Positions 35,074 through 43,212 of a DNA stretch of 64,000 nt are shown in pieces. This DNA is from Mucilaginibacter galii. Lineage in GTDB: Bacteria; Bacteroidota; Bacteroidia; Sphingobacteriales; Sphingobacteriaceae. The first letter of the stretch is position 1. The number at the start of each line of letters is the position of its first letter. The notes beneath the pieces were generated by a model. That model was given only the letters and a program-made list of their open reading frames with translations. It did not search any database and was not told the DNA's origin. The stretch covers positions 62,001-126,000 of the forward strand of contig NZ_BMDO01000002.1 in assembly GCF_014635825.1 (NCBI RefSeq), in the 5' to 3' direction. The position numbers and the translations under genes were made by a program.

Positions 35074-35712
35074 ATGATAAAAATATTGAATAGGCTATCC
35101 TTACTTGTTTCTTTTGCTGTAATTTTAATTAGCTCTGCTTCGTTTGGCCAATTTAAGGCTACATCTTCAAAAAAAATGGCTCAAATAGAAACGATTTCCT
35201 TCCCGCAATCAACCGGTTATAGCCTGGACTACCTTAAAGCTAATTTTTGGCGTTTAAACTACAGCTCTGCAGGTCCGGCGCTTGCTTACCGTATTGTAGT
35301 GCCGGTTAAAATGAGGCCTACTAACGTTAAACCAACCACGGTAAGGGACATAGGCATCACCTTAATTGGGGAATATCAAATTATTGATAAAACTATGCCT
35401 TATCTGGAGGTACAGGTGGCTTATGAAAAAGTTAGTAACGTGCACCCGGATATTAAGTCGTGGTTCAATGAAAAACTTAAAAAACTAAAGGGTACTTTAA
35501 GAGCAAAAGCGGCTATTAATATAGCGGGTAAAAATGGCTATGATGTGCTGTTTACCCGTACACTAAAAAGCGGCGAGCAATATATTACCCGGGCAAGTAT
35601 GCTTGTTGCCGGAGATAATTACGTGATGGTAACCGCTATGTCTTCCAAAGCAGATTACGATAAATCGGCTAAAACGATATATCATATACTATCAAACTGG
35701 AATATGCAATAA
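35074..35712 (+). CDS. Exported protein related to the next gene product
   Basis: The 212-residue protein has a signal peptide (MIKILNRLSLLVSFAVILISSASFG, Gln26 next). Residues about 50-210 form one domain that also occurs at the start of the following protein. Shared points: YLxxxFxxxNYS near the start, Y-x-x-V-P, LGxxLIG-Y, L-V-V-YE, W---K-KLK-T, and a final Y...NW. The domain pattern (small alpha/beta with a long last helix) looks like the DcrB/DUF1795 fold, the fold of Eag adaptors. It is 5 bp after the membrane protein gene. It would act in the periplasm. No function is known. Confidence 0.6.
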   Translation: MIKILNRLSLLVSFAVILISSASFGQFKATSSKKMAQIETISFPQSTGYSLDYLKANFWRLNYSSAGPALAYRIVVPVKMRPTNVKPTTVRDIGITLIGEYQIIDKTMPYLEVQVAYEKVSNVHPDIKSWFNEKLKKLKGTLRAKAAINIAGKNGYDVLFTRTLKSGEQYITRASMLVAGDNYVMVTAMSSKADYDKSAKTIYHILSNWNMQ

Positions 35713-35721
35713 GACTTTAAA

Positions 35722-36882
35722 ATGGATTATATCTTCAACAAAGACCATAAGCTTACACCAAGCTATTTGCAAAAAAAATTCTACAAAATTAACTATTCGC
35801 TTAGCAAGGAAGCAGTAAATTACTGGGCGGTATTACCCAATTTTGTTGAGCAGTTTTCCACACTGGAAAAAGATGTTGAACGCCTGGGTGTTAAATTAAT
35901 TGGGCAGTACGTATCAAAAAACGAAACGTTTTTAGACGTAGAGGTTTTTTACGAACACTTGGATTATGACATAAATCCGTCAGACTGGCTGCTTCGGAAA
36001 GTTGTAAAACTAAAAGAAACCGTATTAGCCGAAAATGAAGTAAAGGATAAAAGCACTGGCATTTACAACGACTTATTAACATACAAAGAAACGGATGGGG
36101 CAGATAAATTCATATCGCGCATTACGGTAAAAAAGAACTTTGATATGCAGTTGGGCGGGGCCAATTATATGGCCCTAAGGGTAATGTGCCGTGAAGAAGA
36201 ATATAATAACTTGGCCGACATGATGCTTCATACGGCCTATAACTGGGATTTTAAAGACAAAGGCACCTGGCAGCTGGCCGAGCGAATTATTCCTTTGACC
36301 ATACCTTTATATAATAATACAATAAGCTTCTACACCTTTGAATCGTGGAAAGTTTACGGTGAAGATGTAAAGCCGCTTACTCGTTTAATATTGCATCAAA
36401 CAGATAATAGCGACAATAAGGGCGCCATCAATATCATTGAAACAAAGCCTTTAAATAAAGACAATGTGAAGGATGTGTTTGATGCGTTTATTAACAGAGT
36501 AACACTTACCAGCATTGAACTTGATGAACTTAAAGAGGTAACTAAAAGTATTTTAAACCCTAAGATAACACATGCCTGGACTACACAGGGATTAATAAAA
36601 AATGCTGATGAGCAATTTGAGGGCTACGTAATAGCTTATCTTATACAAACCGAAAAGTCTGGCTACTATATCGAATCAATAAGTTCGAGCCCGAATTTTG
36701 AAAACTATAATTGGGAGATCAACAAACGGCAGGTTGAAATGATACTCAACTCTTTCAACAACCCGTCGTTTGAACAAGAGCAAAAGAAAGAAGCTATAGA
36801 GCAAATAATTATCACGCCAAATATAAACAAGGGCGGTGATGAAAAAAGTGACTTTAAGAAAAGCTCAATATTTTTCAAATAA
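35722..36882 (+). CDS. Two-domain cytosolic protein, candidate T6SS adaptor (DcrB/Eag-like)
   Basis: The 386-residue protein has no signal peptide. Its first domain (about 8-180) is homologous to the exported protein just upstream. A second domain (about 190-350) begins IPLTIPLYNNTISFYTFESW, the opening expected of DUF1795/DcrB-like domains, and ends INKRQVEMILNSF. Two such domains in one chain would resemble a dimer of Eag chaperones, which hold hydrophobic segments of PAAR effectors until secretion. The first-domain likeness to its neighbour is seen directly; the Eag comparison is inferred from fold-like patterns and from the position behind a PAAR gene. It may equally be an immunity protein. 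Confidence 0.55.
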   Translation: MDYIFNKDHKLTPSYLQKKFYKINYSLSKEAVNYWAVLPNFVEQFSTLEKDVERLGVKLIGQYVSKNETFLDVEVFYEHLDYDINPSDWLLRKVVKLKETVLAENEVKDKSTGIYNDLLTYKETDGADKFISRITVKKNFDMQLGGANYMALRVMCREEEYNNLADMMLHTAYNWDFKDKGTWQLAERIIPLTIPLYNNTISFYTFESWKVYGEDVKPLTRLILHQTDNSDNKGAINIIETKPLNKDNVKDVFDAFINRVTLTSIELDELKEVTKSILNPKITHAWTTQGLIKNADEQFEGYVIAYLIQTEKSGYYIESISSSPNFENYNWEINKRQVEMILNSFNNPSFEQEQKKEAIEQIIITPNINKGGDEKSDFKKSSIFFK

Positions 36883-36902
36883 CACAACTACCTTGTGAAC
36901 AA

Positions 36903-37202
36903 ATGAATTTAAAAACCACTTCAATTATAATTGGCTTGTTGCTGCTTATTGCAGGTATACTCTTAATAGTGCTTAAACCCGAGGTACTTATTGCTTACCC
37001 GGTTGCTTTAATTGCAGCAGGAGGCTATCTGTTTGCAACTGGCTTAGCATCCACATTACTCACCAGAATGTATTATAAAGACACATCAGAAGCAGCGGCC
37101 CCAAGAAACAAGTTGATACGAATGATAGAAATGTTTGCTTATAGTATTATGGGTATCATAATGGCTATTACCATAATTCTTCTATTTACCGTTTTGAAAT
37201 AA
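36903..37202 (+). CDS. Small membrane protein of the T6SS cargo region
   Basis: The 99-residue protein has three hydrophobic segments (about residues 7-25, 30-52 and 76-97), with a charged loop (TRMYYKDTSEAAAPRNK) between the second and third. It follows the two-domain gene by 20 bp on the same strand. Small multi-pass proteins at this place are often immunity proteins against membrane-acting toxins, but there is no family match and no adjacent toxin apart from the PAAR protein. Confidence 0.55.
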   Translation: MNLKTTSIIIGLLLLIAGILLIVLKPEVLIAYPVALIAAGGYLFATGLASTLLTRMYYKDTSEAAAPRNKLIRMIEMFAYSIMGIIMAITIILLFTVLK

Positions 37203-37261
37203 ATCCAATTATTTTACTGTCAATTATCGCTGCATCACCCCATGTATCGTATTGATTCAAT

Positions 37262-37708
37262 ATGGATATTATAGAAATACGAAAGATTTTTAATACAGGA
37301 AATCAGCAAGAAATTGAGATGATGGCAAGAAATATTCTTGTCCACGGCCGATCTCATGAATATATGCGAAGGCTGAGCCATTGTGCTGACGAGTTCAACA
37401 GTTTACTGTCTATCTTCAAACCCGACGATAAGGATTACTTGGCATTGGTTTACATATTTGCCGATCATTTAAAAGAGATAAAAAATGGCGCATGTGCCTG
37501 CTCAATTGTTAAAAAACCCATGTACAATAGTCCGGAACGGCTTAGCGGAATTTTAGAAATATTGGACGAAAAACCAGATGTTGACAATTATGGTATACGC
37601 GTTCACACCAGATGTTTAGCTTGCGATAAAGAGTACGAATCAACAACAGTTGAAAGTGGGTTTGGTCAAAAAGTAATATGGAATGATCTACCTTATCCTA
37701 CATACTGA
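37262..37708 (+). CDS. Hypothetical cysteine-containing protein at the end of the T6SS locus
   Basis: The 148-residue protein has no export signal. The N-terminal 75 residues are predicted helical, and the C-terminal half contains two cysteine pairs, CACS and CLAC, spaced about 41 residues apart, a pattern compatible with a zinc-binding site. DNA around it is AT-rich compared with the surrounding genes, as in the other cargo genes from 34649 on. It could be an orphan immunity gene or unrelated. No family is recognised. Confidence 0.5.
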   Translation: MDIIEIRKIFNTGNQQEIEMMARNILVHGRSHEYMRRLSHCADEFNSLLSIFKPDDKDYLALVYIFADHLKEIKNGACACSIVKKPMYNSPERLSGILEILDEKPDVDNYGIRVHTRCLACDKEYESTTVESGFGQKVIWNDLPYPTY

Positions 37709-37791
37709 ATTGGGGCACACCCGTGGAATAGAACGGTAAAGCTGTTGACTGCACATTATGGTATAAGCAGCGTGAAAAATGGAATGACAGA

Positions 37792-38133
37792 TTAGGCCTT
37801 TTTAACAAACTCCGATTTTAACGCCATTGCGCCGAAACCGTCAATCTTGCAGTCAATATTATGATCACTGTCCACCAAACGGATATTTTTTACCTTGGTG
37901 CCTGCTTTTACCGTTTGCGAGGTGCCCTTAACAGGTAAGTTTTTAATCGTGACAACGGTATCTCCATTGGCCAATGTGTTGCCATTGCTATCTTTTACAA
38001 TAAAGATGTCAACACTTTGTTGATCGTCAACACTGCTCCACTCATGCCCGCATTCCGGACAAACCAGTAAGTTTTCCAGCTCATAAGTGTAGGGGGATTG
38101 GCAGATTGGGCAAGGAGCTAATTCTTTATTCAT
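37792..38133 (-). CDS. yjdM: Zinc-ribbon protein YjdM (PhnA family)
   Basis: The 113-residue protein starts [18 protein letters not shown] and has the paired cysteines CPIC (about 8-11) and CPEC (about 26-29), forming a zinc ribbon. The C-terminal part ([36 protein letters not shown]) is the conserved PhnA/YjdM domain ending in KSEFVKKA. The family was once called PhnA (phosphonate), but its role is not settled. I use the Met at 38133, matching the usual size of 111-113; a -7 box 18 nt upstream supports it. Confidence 0.93.
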   Translation of the reverse strand: MNKELAPCPICQSPYTYELENLLVCPECGHEWSSVDDQQSVDIFIVKDSNGNTLANGDTVVTIKNLPVKGTSQTVKAGTKVKNIRLVDSDHNIDCKIDGFGAMALKSEFVKKA

Positions 38134-38151
38134 TGTATAATATTCGAACGT

Positions 38152-38159
38152 CAAAGGTA
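38152..38159 (-). promoter_or_regulatory. -7 box of the yjdM gene
   Basis: TACCTTTG on the minus strand, 18 nt before the ATG. No clear TTTG at the usual distance, so only the -7 element is assigned. Confidence 0.45.
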
Positions 38160-38353
38160 GCAAATGAAAGCAAGTATTGAATTGAAGATGCTTAGATTAG
38201 GATATTAGTAAGTTAGCATAGCATTATCGGCACCGAAGTCTAAGGGATACCTTCAGTGAAGAATAAGAACTCACACAAGTAAATGAAGCTTACTTCTACG
38301 TAGTGAAATATAGCAACATGTTAGCCCGAAATAGGGAATAGATAGACTACCCA

Positions 38354-39568
38354 CTACTTCTCCGCCAATAAACTCTCGGTCAGCCTTTCAAACTCGTTTA
38401 CAAATTCGGTATAATGGCTGCCGGTACCAGGGCCGCTAAAGCCGGTGTATATTTTGCGCACATTGCCGTTTTTATCAATAATAATGGTGGTAGGAAAAGC
38501 CAGGAAGTTACTGAGCATGGGCAGGCTTTTAGCAGTTTCCTTTTTATTGTTGGTATAACCGGTTAGCAGTAAAGGATAAGGAACATTAAAATATTGCTTT
38601 TCTTGTAATACAGCTTTCTTAGATTTTTCAAAGTCGGCTGTGCGCTCATAGGCAAGGCCGGCCACCTCCACACCTTTAGCGTGGTATTTTTTGTAGTAAT
38701 TGACCAGGTACGCGGTTTCGTCCATACAATTAGGGCACCACGAGCCCATAACCTGTAGTATGACTACTTTGTTTTTAAAACGGGCGTCGTCAAGACTTAC
38801 CTTTTTACCTTCCAGATCGGGAAAATTGAAGCTTATCTTTTTATAGCCTGGTTTTAAAACCGTTAAGGAGTAAGCGTCGGGAAGTTTGGCATTCGCATTT
38901 TTTACGGCTGCCCAGGGGGTATTGCCAAACAAGCCGTTGGTTAGCGTTTGTACATCCTGAATATTGGCAGTAAATAAGAAGGCATGCCCACCATCAAAAC
39001 AGGAAAGGTAGAGCTTGCTGCCACTTACGGTACCTTCCAGGTAGCGGTAATCACCGGTGGTGGTTAAAAAGGTGCCGGTTATTTTATTTTCGGTTTGCAC
39101 AAATTCGCCTACGGTGGTATCGCGGTCGGTTCCCTCGCCAAACACGGCACTCCAGCGGCCTGATATATTATATGCAGGTTTTTCGGGCGCTTGAAAAAAG
39201 CGCCATTTAATACCTTGTTTTGCGGTGAAGGGCGTAATAGCATCCCTGTCGCCCAGGTGTTTTATAAAACGGCCGGTTAAAGCCATGCCTTTCTCCTGTT
39301 TCAACCTGAACTCCGAATCGAACAAAGGCATGCGGATAAATACAGAATCACCCACGAATTTCACATCGTTCACCTTAAAACGCTCCTTAGCATTCAGTAT
39401 AGTTAGCTGCTGGTGGCCTGCGGTATCTTTTACCTCGAAATTAAAAGGAAGTTCGCCGGCAGCGGGTTTAAGCACTCCACGCCAGCTACCCGTTTTAAGC
39501 TTGGTTTGCGCTGTTGCTAAAAACGATGAAACGCATAATAATATAAAGATGTAAAACTGTTTTTTCAT
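38354..39568 (-). CDS. TlpA/ResA-like exported thioredoxin-fold protein
   Basis: The 404-residue protein has a signal peptide (KKQFYIFILLCVSSFLATA). Residues about 25-235 form a beta-rich domain, common in Bacteroidota 'DUF4369-like' redoxins, and residues 250-400 form a thioredoxin fold. The catalytic motif is WCPNC in VMGSWCPNCMDET, with the cis-proline region FLAFPTTIIIDKNGNV later. It probably reduces or isomerises disulfides, or serves a cytochrome-maturation-like role, in the periplasm. It is flanked by a small convergent gap with no other gene nearby. Confidence 0.9.
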   Translation of the reverse strand: MKKQFYIFILLCVSSFLATAQTKLKTGSWRGVLKPAAGELPFNFEVKDTAGHQQLTILNAKERFKVNDVKFVGDSVFIRMPLFDSEFRLKQEKGMALTGRFIKHLGDRDAITPFTAKQGIKWRFFQAPEKPAYNISGRWSAVFGEGTDRDTTVGEFVQTENKITGTFLTTTGDYRYLEGTVSGSKLYLSCFDGGHAFLFTANIQDVQTLTNGLFGNTPWAAVKNANAKLPDAYSLTVLKPGYKKISFNFPDLEGKKVSLDDARFKNKVVILQVMGSWCPNCMDETAYLVNYYKKYHAKGVEVAGLAYERTADFEKSKKAVLQEKQYFNVPYPLLLTGYTNNKKETAKSLPMLSNFLAFPTTIIIDKNGNVRKIYTGFSGPGTGSHYTEFVNEFERLTESLLAEK

Positions 39569-39680
39569 GAGTCATTAAACTATACTTCAACAAATAAAAG
39601 CAAAAGGAATTATAAAGTCTACCAGTTTGATAGAATATGACGATAAAACAGGAATGGTGTTTAATCAGCAATTTTTGTCA

Positions 39681-39710
39681 AAAAAAAAGAGAGCCACTTG
39701 CGAAGCTCCC
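39681..39710 (-). terminator. Terminator of the small minus-strand unit
   Basis: On the minus strand GGGAGC pairs with GCTCTC (one wobble) around a 10-nt loop, followed by nine T. It also shields the TlpA-like gene from transcription entering from the right. Confidence 0.8.
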
Positions 39711-39720
39711 TTTCCCCTAA

Positions 39721-39765
39721 TTAATTTAAACTATTGATTAAACCCAAAACAAAGAACAAAATCAT
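39721..39765 (-). CDS. Possible 14-residue hydrophobic micropeptide
   Basis: Within the small unit an ATG at 39765 opens a 14-codon frame, MILFFVLGLINSLN, ending with TAA 12 bases before the terminator hairpin. It reads as a single short membrane-prone peptide. Evidence is only the frame, its clean start and its place in an otherwise self-contained transcript. It may be chance in AT-rich RNA. Confidence 0.25.
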   Translation of the reverse strand: MILFFVLGLINSLN

Positions 39766-39867
39766 CTCAGCTTGGGCGCCTGAGAATTCACTTTACAAAT
39801 GTTGTAACATAGGTAGATGTTACGTGTATTTATTTTTCACTTAGATGCAGAGTCATCAAAATGTTAT

Positions 39868-39897
39868 CAAAAGTAAAGCCATAAATTTATTCGTCAA
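39868..39897 (-). promoter_or_regulatory. Promoter of the small minus-strand unit
   Basis: On the minus strand TTG (39897-39895), 19 nt, TACTTTTG (39875-39868): a match to the Bacteroidota -33/-7 pattern at normal spacing, pointing into 39862-39681. Confidence 0.5.
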
Positions 39898-40413
39898 CCT
39901 CTTGCTTCTTTGACAGCGGTTAAATATCTCCCTCTTTAGAGCGCTGTAAGTATTTACATAGATGGGCATAATCAAAGTGGGTTTCATTAAGATAATTTAT
40001 TATTATCTGAAAATCAGAGTTTTATGTAATTTATAAAAAGTGGGGTCAAATAGCTATGGAGTGTTTTTAAATGTGCTATTGTTTACAATTAAAAGATATA
40101 ATTAATTATTAAATAAAAAACGCGCTCTTTTCACTGCTTAAGTGTACTAACAATTTTAAATATTAATTTGTAGGTTAAGTAGCCATGCGCATAAACAACC
40201 TGTATTATTTTTACAACAATTCCATTATTATATACAAAGCTTTTAAATGTTTGTATTTTAAAATATACAAACTGTGTGAATTTACGACGTTGTAAATTAC
40301 TTACTATGAAACTGCAGTTTTCGGTGCGTTTGTAAAAAATCTGTTTGCCTTAATATGACAATCATAATTTCTTTATGTTTAGGGCGCTATTCACTTCAAT
40401 ACAAAAGATTATA
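39898..40413. other. AT-rich gene-free stretch upstream of the M13 peptidase
   Basis: This stretch of about 515 bp shows no gene or strong repeat. It is markedly AT-rich (for example 40076-40130). It probably includes the promoter and leader of the peptidase gene, but I could not identify a convincing -7 box. Together with the adjacent small transcript it forms the longest gene-poor stretch of the window. Confidence 0.5.
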
Positions 40414-42456
40414 ATGTTCACTATAAAGAAAATTGCCCTTTTAGTAGGTGTTGCCGTTCTTGGGCTTTGTGCATACCAACTCCCCATTAGCCTCGGTAAT
40501 GACCCTGTTTATAAAGACATTGACCCAACCGTAAAACCGGGTGATGATTTTTTTGCCTACGCCAACGGCGGCTGGATAAAGCGTAACCCTATCCCGGCGG
40601 CTTACTCAAGCTGGGGTATAGGTAACGTGGTAGGCGAAGAAATTCGCGACCGTCTGAAAAAGATCAACGAAGATGCTATGAATGCCAATGCACCCGTTGG
40701 CAGCAACACGCAAAAAATAGGCGACTTTTATTACAGTGGTTTAGATACCCTTGCTTTAGAAAGAGAAGGCGTTAATCCCTTACAGGCACAACTAACCTTG
40801 ATTGACCAGGCCCGTACCGCGGCCGATATTGTGCATGTAGCAGCTTACCTCAGTACCTATGGTACTCGTAGTTTTATAAGTGCTGGTGTTGGTCAGGATG
40901 CTAAAAATAGTTCTAAAATGATAGTACAGCTGCGCCAGGGCGGTTTAAGCCTGCCCAACCGCGATTATTATTTTAAAACCGATGCCCGTACCTCCAAGAT
41001 CAGGAACGATTTTCAAACCAACCACCTGCCCACCATGCTCAAACTTTCGGGCTGGGACGGGCAAAAGGCGGCTAAGGGCGCCGAAAGCGTGTATAAAATT
41101 GAAAAGTTTTTGGCCGACAGTAACCGCCGCCTCGAAGACATGCGCGACCCTTACCGTAACTACAACAAAATGACGGTAGCCAAGCTTAACGAGTTAACGC
41201 CCGGCATCAACTGGAGCACCGTGTTTAAAGACATGGAACTGAAAGCGGTAGATAGCGTCATTGTTGGTCAGCCTGAATACTACCGTGCAGTAAATACGGC
41301 CTTAAAAACATTTACGATAGATGATTGGAAAGCTTATATGCGCTGGAAACTCATATCTTCCAATGCTGCTTACTTAAATAAGGCATTAGACGAAGAGAAC
41401 TTCCGTTTTACGGGTACCGTATTGGCAGGCCGTAAAGAACAACTACCCCGCTGGAAACGTGTGCTGGATACCGAAAACGGCATCATGGGCGAATTACTGG
41501 GCCAATTGTTTGTAAAAGAATACTTCCCGTTGGCTGCCAAAAAGCGATATGCCGATATGGTAGAAGCCATGCGTATAGCTTACCGCGAGCACATTGAAAA
41601 GCTGGACTGGATGAGCGCAGCAACTAAGCAAAAAGCGCTCACCAAGCTTAACGCCATTCAACCTAAGGTAGGTTACCCTGATAAATGGAAAGATTTTTCG
41701 ACGCTGCAAACCGATCGTAAATCGTACGCGGGTAACGTATTGCGGGCAAGGCACTGGGCTTATTTAATTAATGCTAATAAGTTAGGTAAACCGGTAGACC
41801 ATACTGAATGGGGCATGACACCGCAAACTTATAATGCCAGCTACAGTCCGTCAAACAACGAAATTACATTGCCGGCTGCGCAATTCATCATCCCGGGTGT
41901 TAAAGATGCCGATGTAGATGATGCGGTAGTTTATGGTTATGCGGCCGCTTCGACTATAGGTCACGAAATTACTCACGGTTTTGACGATCAGGGCCGCCAG
42001 TTTGATGCCAAGGGTAATCTGAAAGCCTGGTGGACTCCGCAAGATTCGGCCAAGTTTACCGCCCGTGCACAAATGCTGGTTAACCAGTTTAATAACTGTG
42101 TGGTGCTTGATAGCCTGCACGTAAATGGCAAAGCTACCCTGGGCGAAAATATAGCCGATTTAGGGGGTATAGCCATTGGTATCACCGCGTTTAAAAAGAC
42201 AGCGCAGTATAAAGAAGGTAAAACCATTAACGGACTTACGCCTATGCAGCGTTACTTTTTAGGCTACGCACTGGGCTGGCTGGGCCATGCGCGTAACGAA
42301 TCGTTGGCTAACCAGATCTTGACCGACGTGCACTCACCCGGCTTTTTACGCGTAAACGTTCCTTTTAGCGATACCCCCGAGTTTTATGAAGCCTTTAAAA
42401 TTAAAAAAGGCGATAAAATGTGGGTAGATGCTGATAAGCGGGTAAAGATCTGGTAA
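40414..42456 (+). CDS. M13 family zinc metallopeptidase (neprilysin-like)
   Basis: The 680-residue protein has an N-terminal hydrophobic segment (MFTIKKIALLVGVAVLGLCA) serving as signal or anchor, and starts the mature part with DPTVKPGDDFFAYANGGWIK, the standard M13 beginning. The zinc site is HEITH (517-521), with the third ligand Glu578 in ENIADLGG; the substrate-binding NAYYxP-like motif is represented by NASYSPSNNEITLPA. It cleaves short peptides in the periplasm. The Met at 40414 is chosen because the upstream 13 codons do not improve the signal sequence. Confidence 0.95.
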   Translation: MFTIKKIALLVGVAVLGLCAYQLPISLGNDPVYKDIDPTVKPGDDFFAYANGGWIKRNPIPAAYSSWGIGNVVGEEIRDRLKKINEDAMNANAPVGSNTQKIGDFYYSGLDTLALEREGVNPLQAQLTLIDQARTAADIVHVAAYLSTYGTRSFISAGVGQDAKNSSKMIVQLRQGGLSLPNRDYYFKTDARTSKIRNDFQTNHLPTMLKLSGWDGQKAAKGAESVYKIEKFLADSNRRLEDMRDPYRNYNKMTVAKLNELTPGINWSTVFKDMELKAVDSVIVGQPEYYRAVNTALKTFTIDDWKAYMRWKLISSNAAYLNKALDEENFRFTGTVLAGRKEQLPRWKRVLDTENGIMGELLGQLFVKEYFPLAAKKRYADMVEAMRIAYREHIEKLDWMSAATKQKALTKLNAIQPKVGYPDKWKDFSTLQTDRKSYAGNVLRARHWAYLINANKLGKPVDHTEWGMTPQTYNASYSPSNNEITLPAAQFIIPGVKDADVDDAVVYGYAAASTIGHEITHGFDDQGRQFDAKGNLKAWWTPQDSAKFTARAQMLVNQFNNCVVLDSLHVNGKATLGENIADLGGIAIGITAFKKTAQYKEGKTINGLTPMQRYFLGYALGWLGHARNESLANQILTDVHSPGFLRVNVPFSDTPEFYEAFKIKKGDKMWVDADKRVKIW

Positions 42457-42468
42457 ACCTCACCCCAG

Positions 42469-42487
42469 CCCTCTCCAAAGGAGAGGG
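42469..42487. repeat. CCCTCTCC hairpin
   Basis: CCCTCTCC-aaa-GGAGAGGG, a perfect 8-bp stem with a 3-nt loop just after the peptidase stop codon. Related C-rich hairpins lie at 45586-45605 and 52025-52041, always directly after a stop codon. Confidence 0.7.
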
Positions 42488-42500
42488 AGAATAATACATA

Positions 42501-42560
42501 TGTCAGTCTGAGTTGAAGGCTTAGCAAGACGTACAGGTCTTCGACAGGCTCAGACTGACA
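42501..42560. repeat. Palindromic intergenic repeat, divergent family A copy
   Basis: TGTCAGTCTGAG (42501-42512) pairs perfectly with CTCAGACTGACA (42549-42560). The interior GTCTTCGACAGGCTCAG matches the family A units at 644-830. It lies between the peptidase and pnuC genes. Confidence 0.75.
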
Positions 42561-42588
42561 TAAGATTTGTACATAATAACACTGTTAC

Positions 42589-43212
42589 ATGCAAGCATTC
42601 CACGCCATAACACAATGGTTGCAAAGCCAAAGTCCGCTCGAATTAACGGGTGTGGTTACGGGTTTGCTCTGTGTTTATTTGGCGGCTATTAACAATATCT
42701 GGAACTGGCCTTTCGCCATCATCAGCACAGGCATTTACATTTTCATTTTTGCACAGGAAGCCCTGTATGCCGATGCTTTGCAAAACATTTACCTCTTTGC
42801 TATTAACATTTACGGCTGGTATTACTGGAGCCGCCAACCGGCCAATGCACCCAAAGTTCCGGTGGTGCGTATTACCCATAAGCAAGTTGTATTTCTCCTG
42901 CTAATTGCTGCCCTTGCTACACCAGTCTTAGGTTTTACACTGGTTAGCCTCACCAAAGTTTTGCACTATCAACCTGCGGCATACCCTTACCTCGATAGCT
43001 TTTGCACGGTAGTAAGCCTTACCGCACAGGTATTCATGGCGCGCAAGGTTTTAGAAAACTGGCTTATATGGATCTTTGTAGATGTGATCTACGTGGGTAT
43101 TTACCTGGCAAAGGGTTTAGAGCCTACCGCCATTATGTTCGGTATATATGCTGTGCTGGCGTTGGTTGGTTATATAGATTGGCGAAAAGATTACCGCAAG
43201 CAGTTAATCTAA
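42589..43212 (+). CDS. pnuC: Nicotinamide riboside transporter PnuC
   Basis: The 207-residue protein has seven hydrophobic segments and the PnuC hallmark tryptophans and aromatic residues: NIWNWPFAIIS (about 34-44), ADALQNIYLFAINIYGWYYW (about 61-80) and a C-terminal WIFVDVIYVGIYLAKGL followed by YIDWRK. PnuC imports nicotinamide riboside by facilitated diffusion for NAD synthesis. The final four bases overlap the stop codon of the convergent SDR gene. No NadR or kinase gene is adjacent here. Confidence 0.92.
   Translation: MQAFHAITQWLQSQSPLELTGVVTGLLCVYLAAINNIWNWPFAIISTGIYIFIFAQEALYADALQNIYLFAINIYGWYYWSRQPANAPKVPVVRITHKQVVFLLLIAALATPVLGFTLVSLTKVLHYQPAAYPYLDSFCTVVSLTAQVFMARKVLENWLIWIFVDVIYVGIYLAKGLEPTAIMFGIYAVLALVGYIDWRKDYRKQLI

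Larger units (their letters stand above)
39681..39862 (-). ncRNA. Putative small RNA or short mRNA unit
   Basis: On the minus strand a complete small transcription unit is visible. A promoter at 39897-39868 is followed by about 180 nt that contain a hairpin (GTAACAT/ATGTTAC at 39823-39804), a second small hairpin (CTCAG/CTGAG, 39785-39767) and a terminator hairpin with nine T. No protein-coding gene of normal length is present. A 14-codon hydrophobic ORF lies at 39765-39721. The size is that of regulatory RNAs, but I cannot match it to a known RNA family from memory. The transcript start is estimated from the -7 box. Confidence 0.5.

Noticed and set aside
39681..39862. 6S RNA as identity of the small unit
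   Set aside because: The length fits, but the characteristic long hairpin with a large central bubble is not seen.
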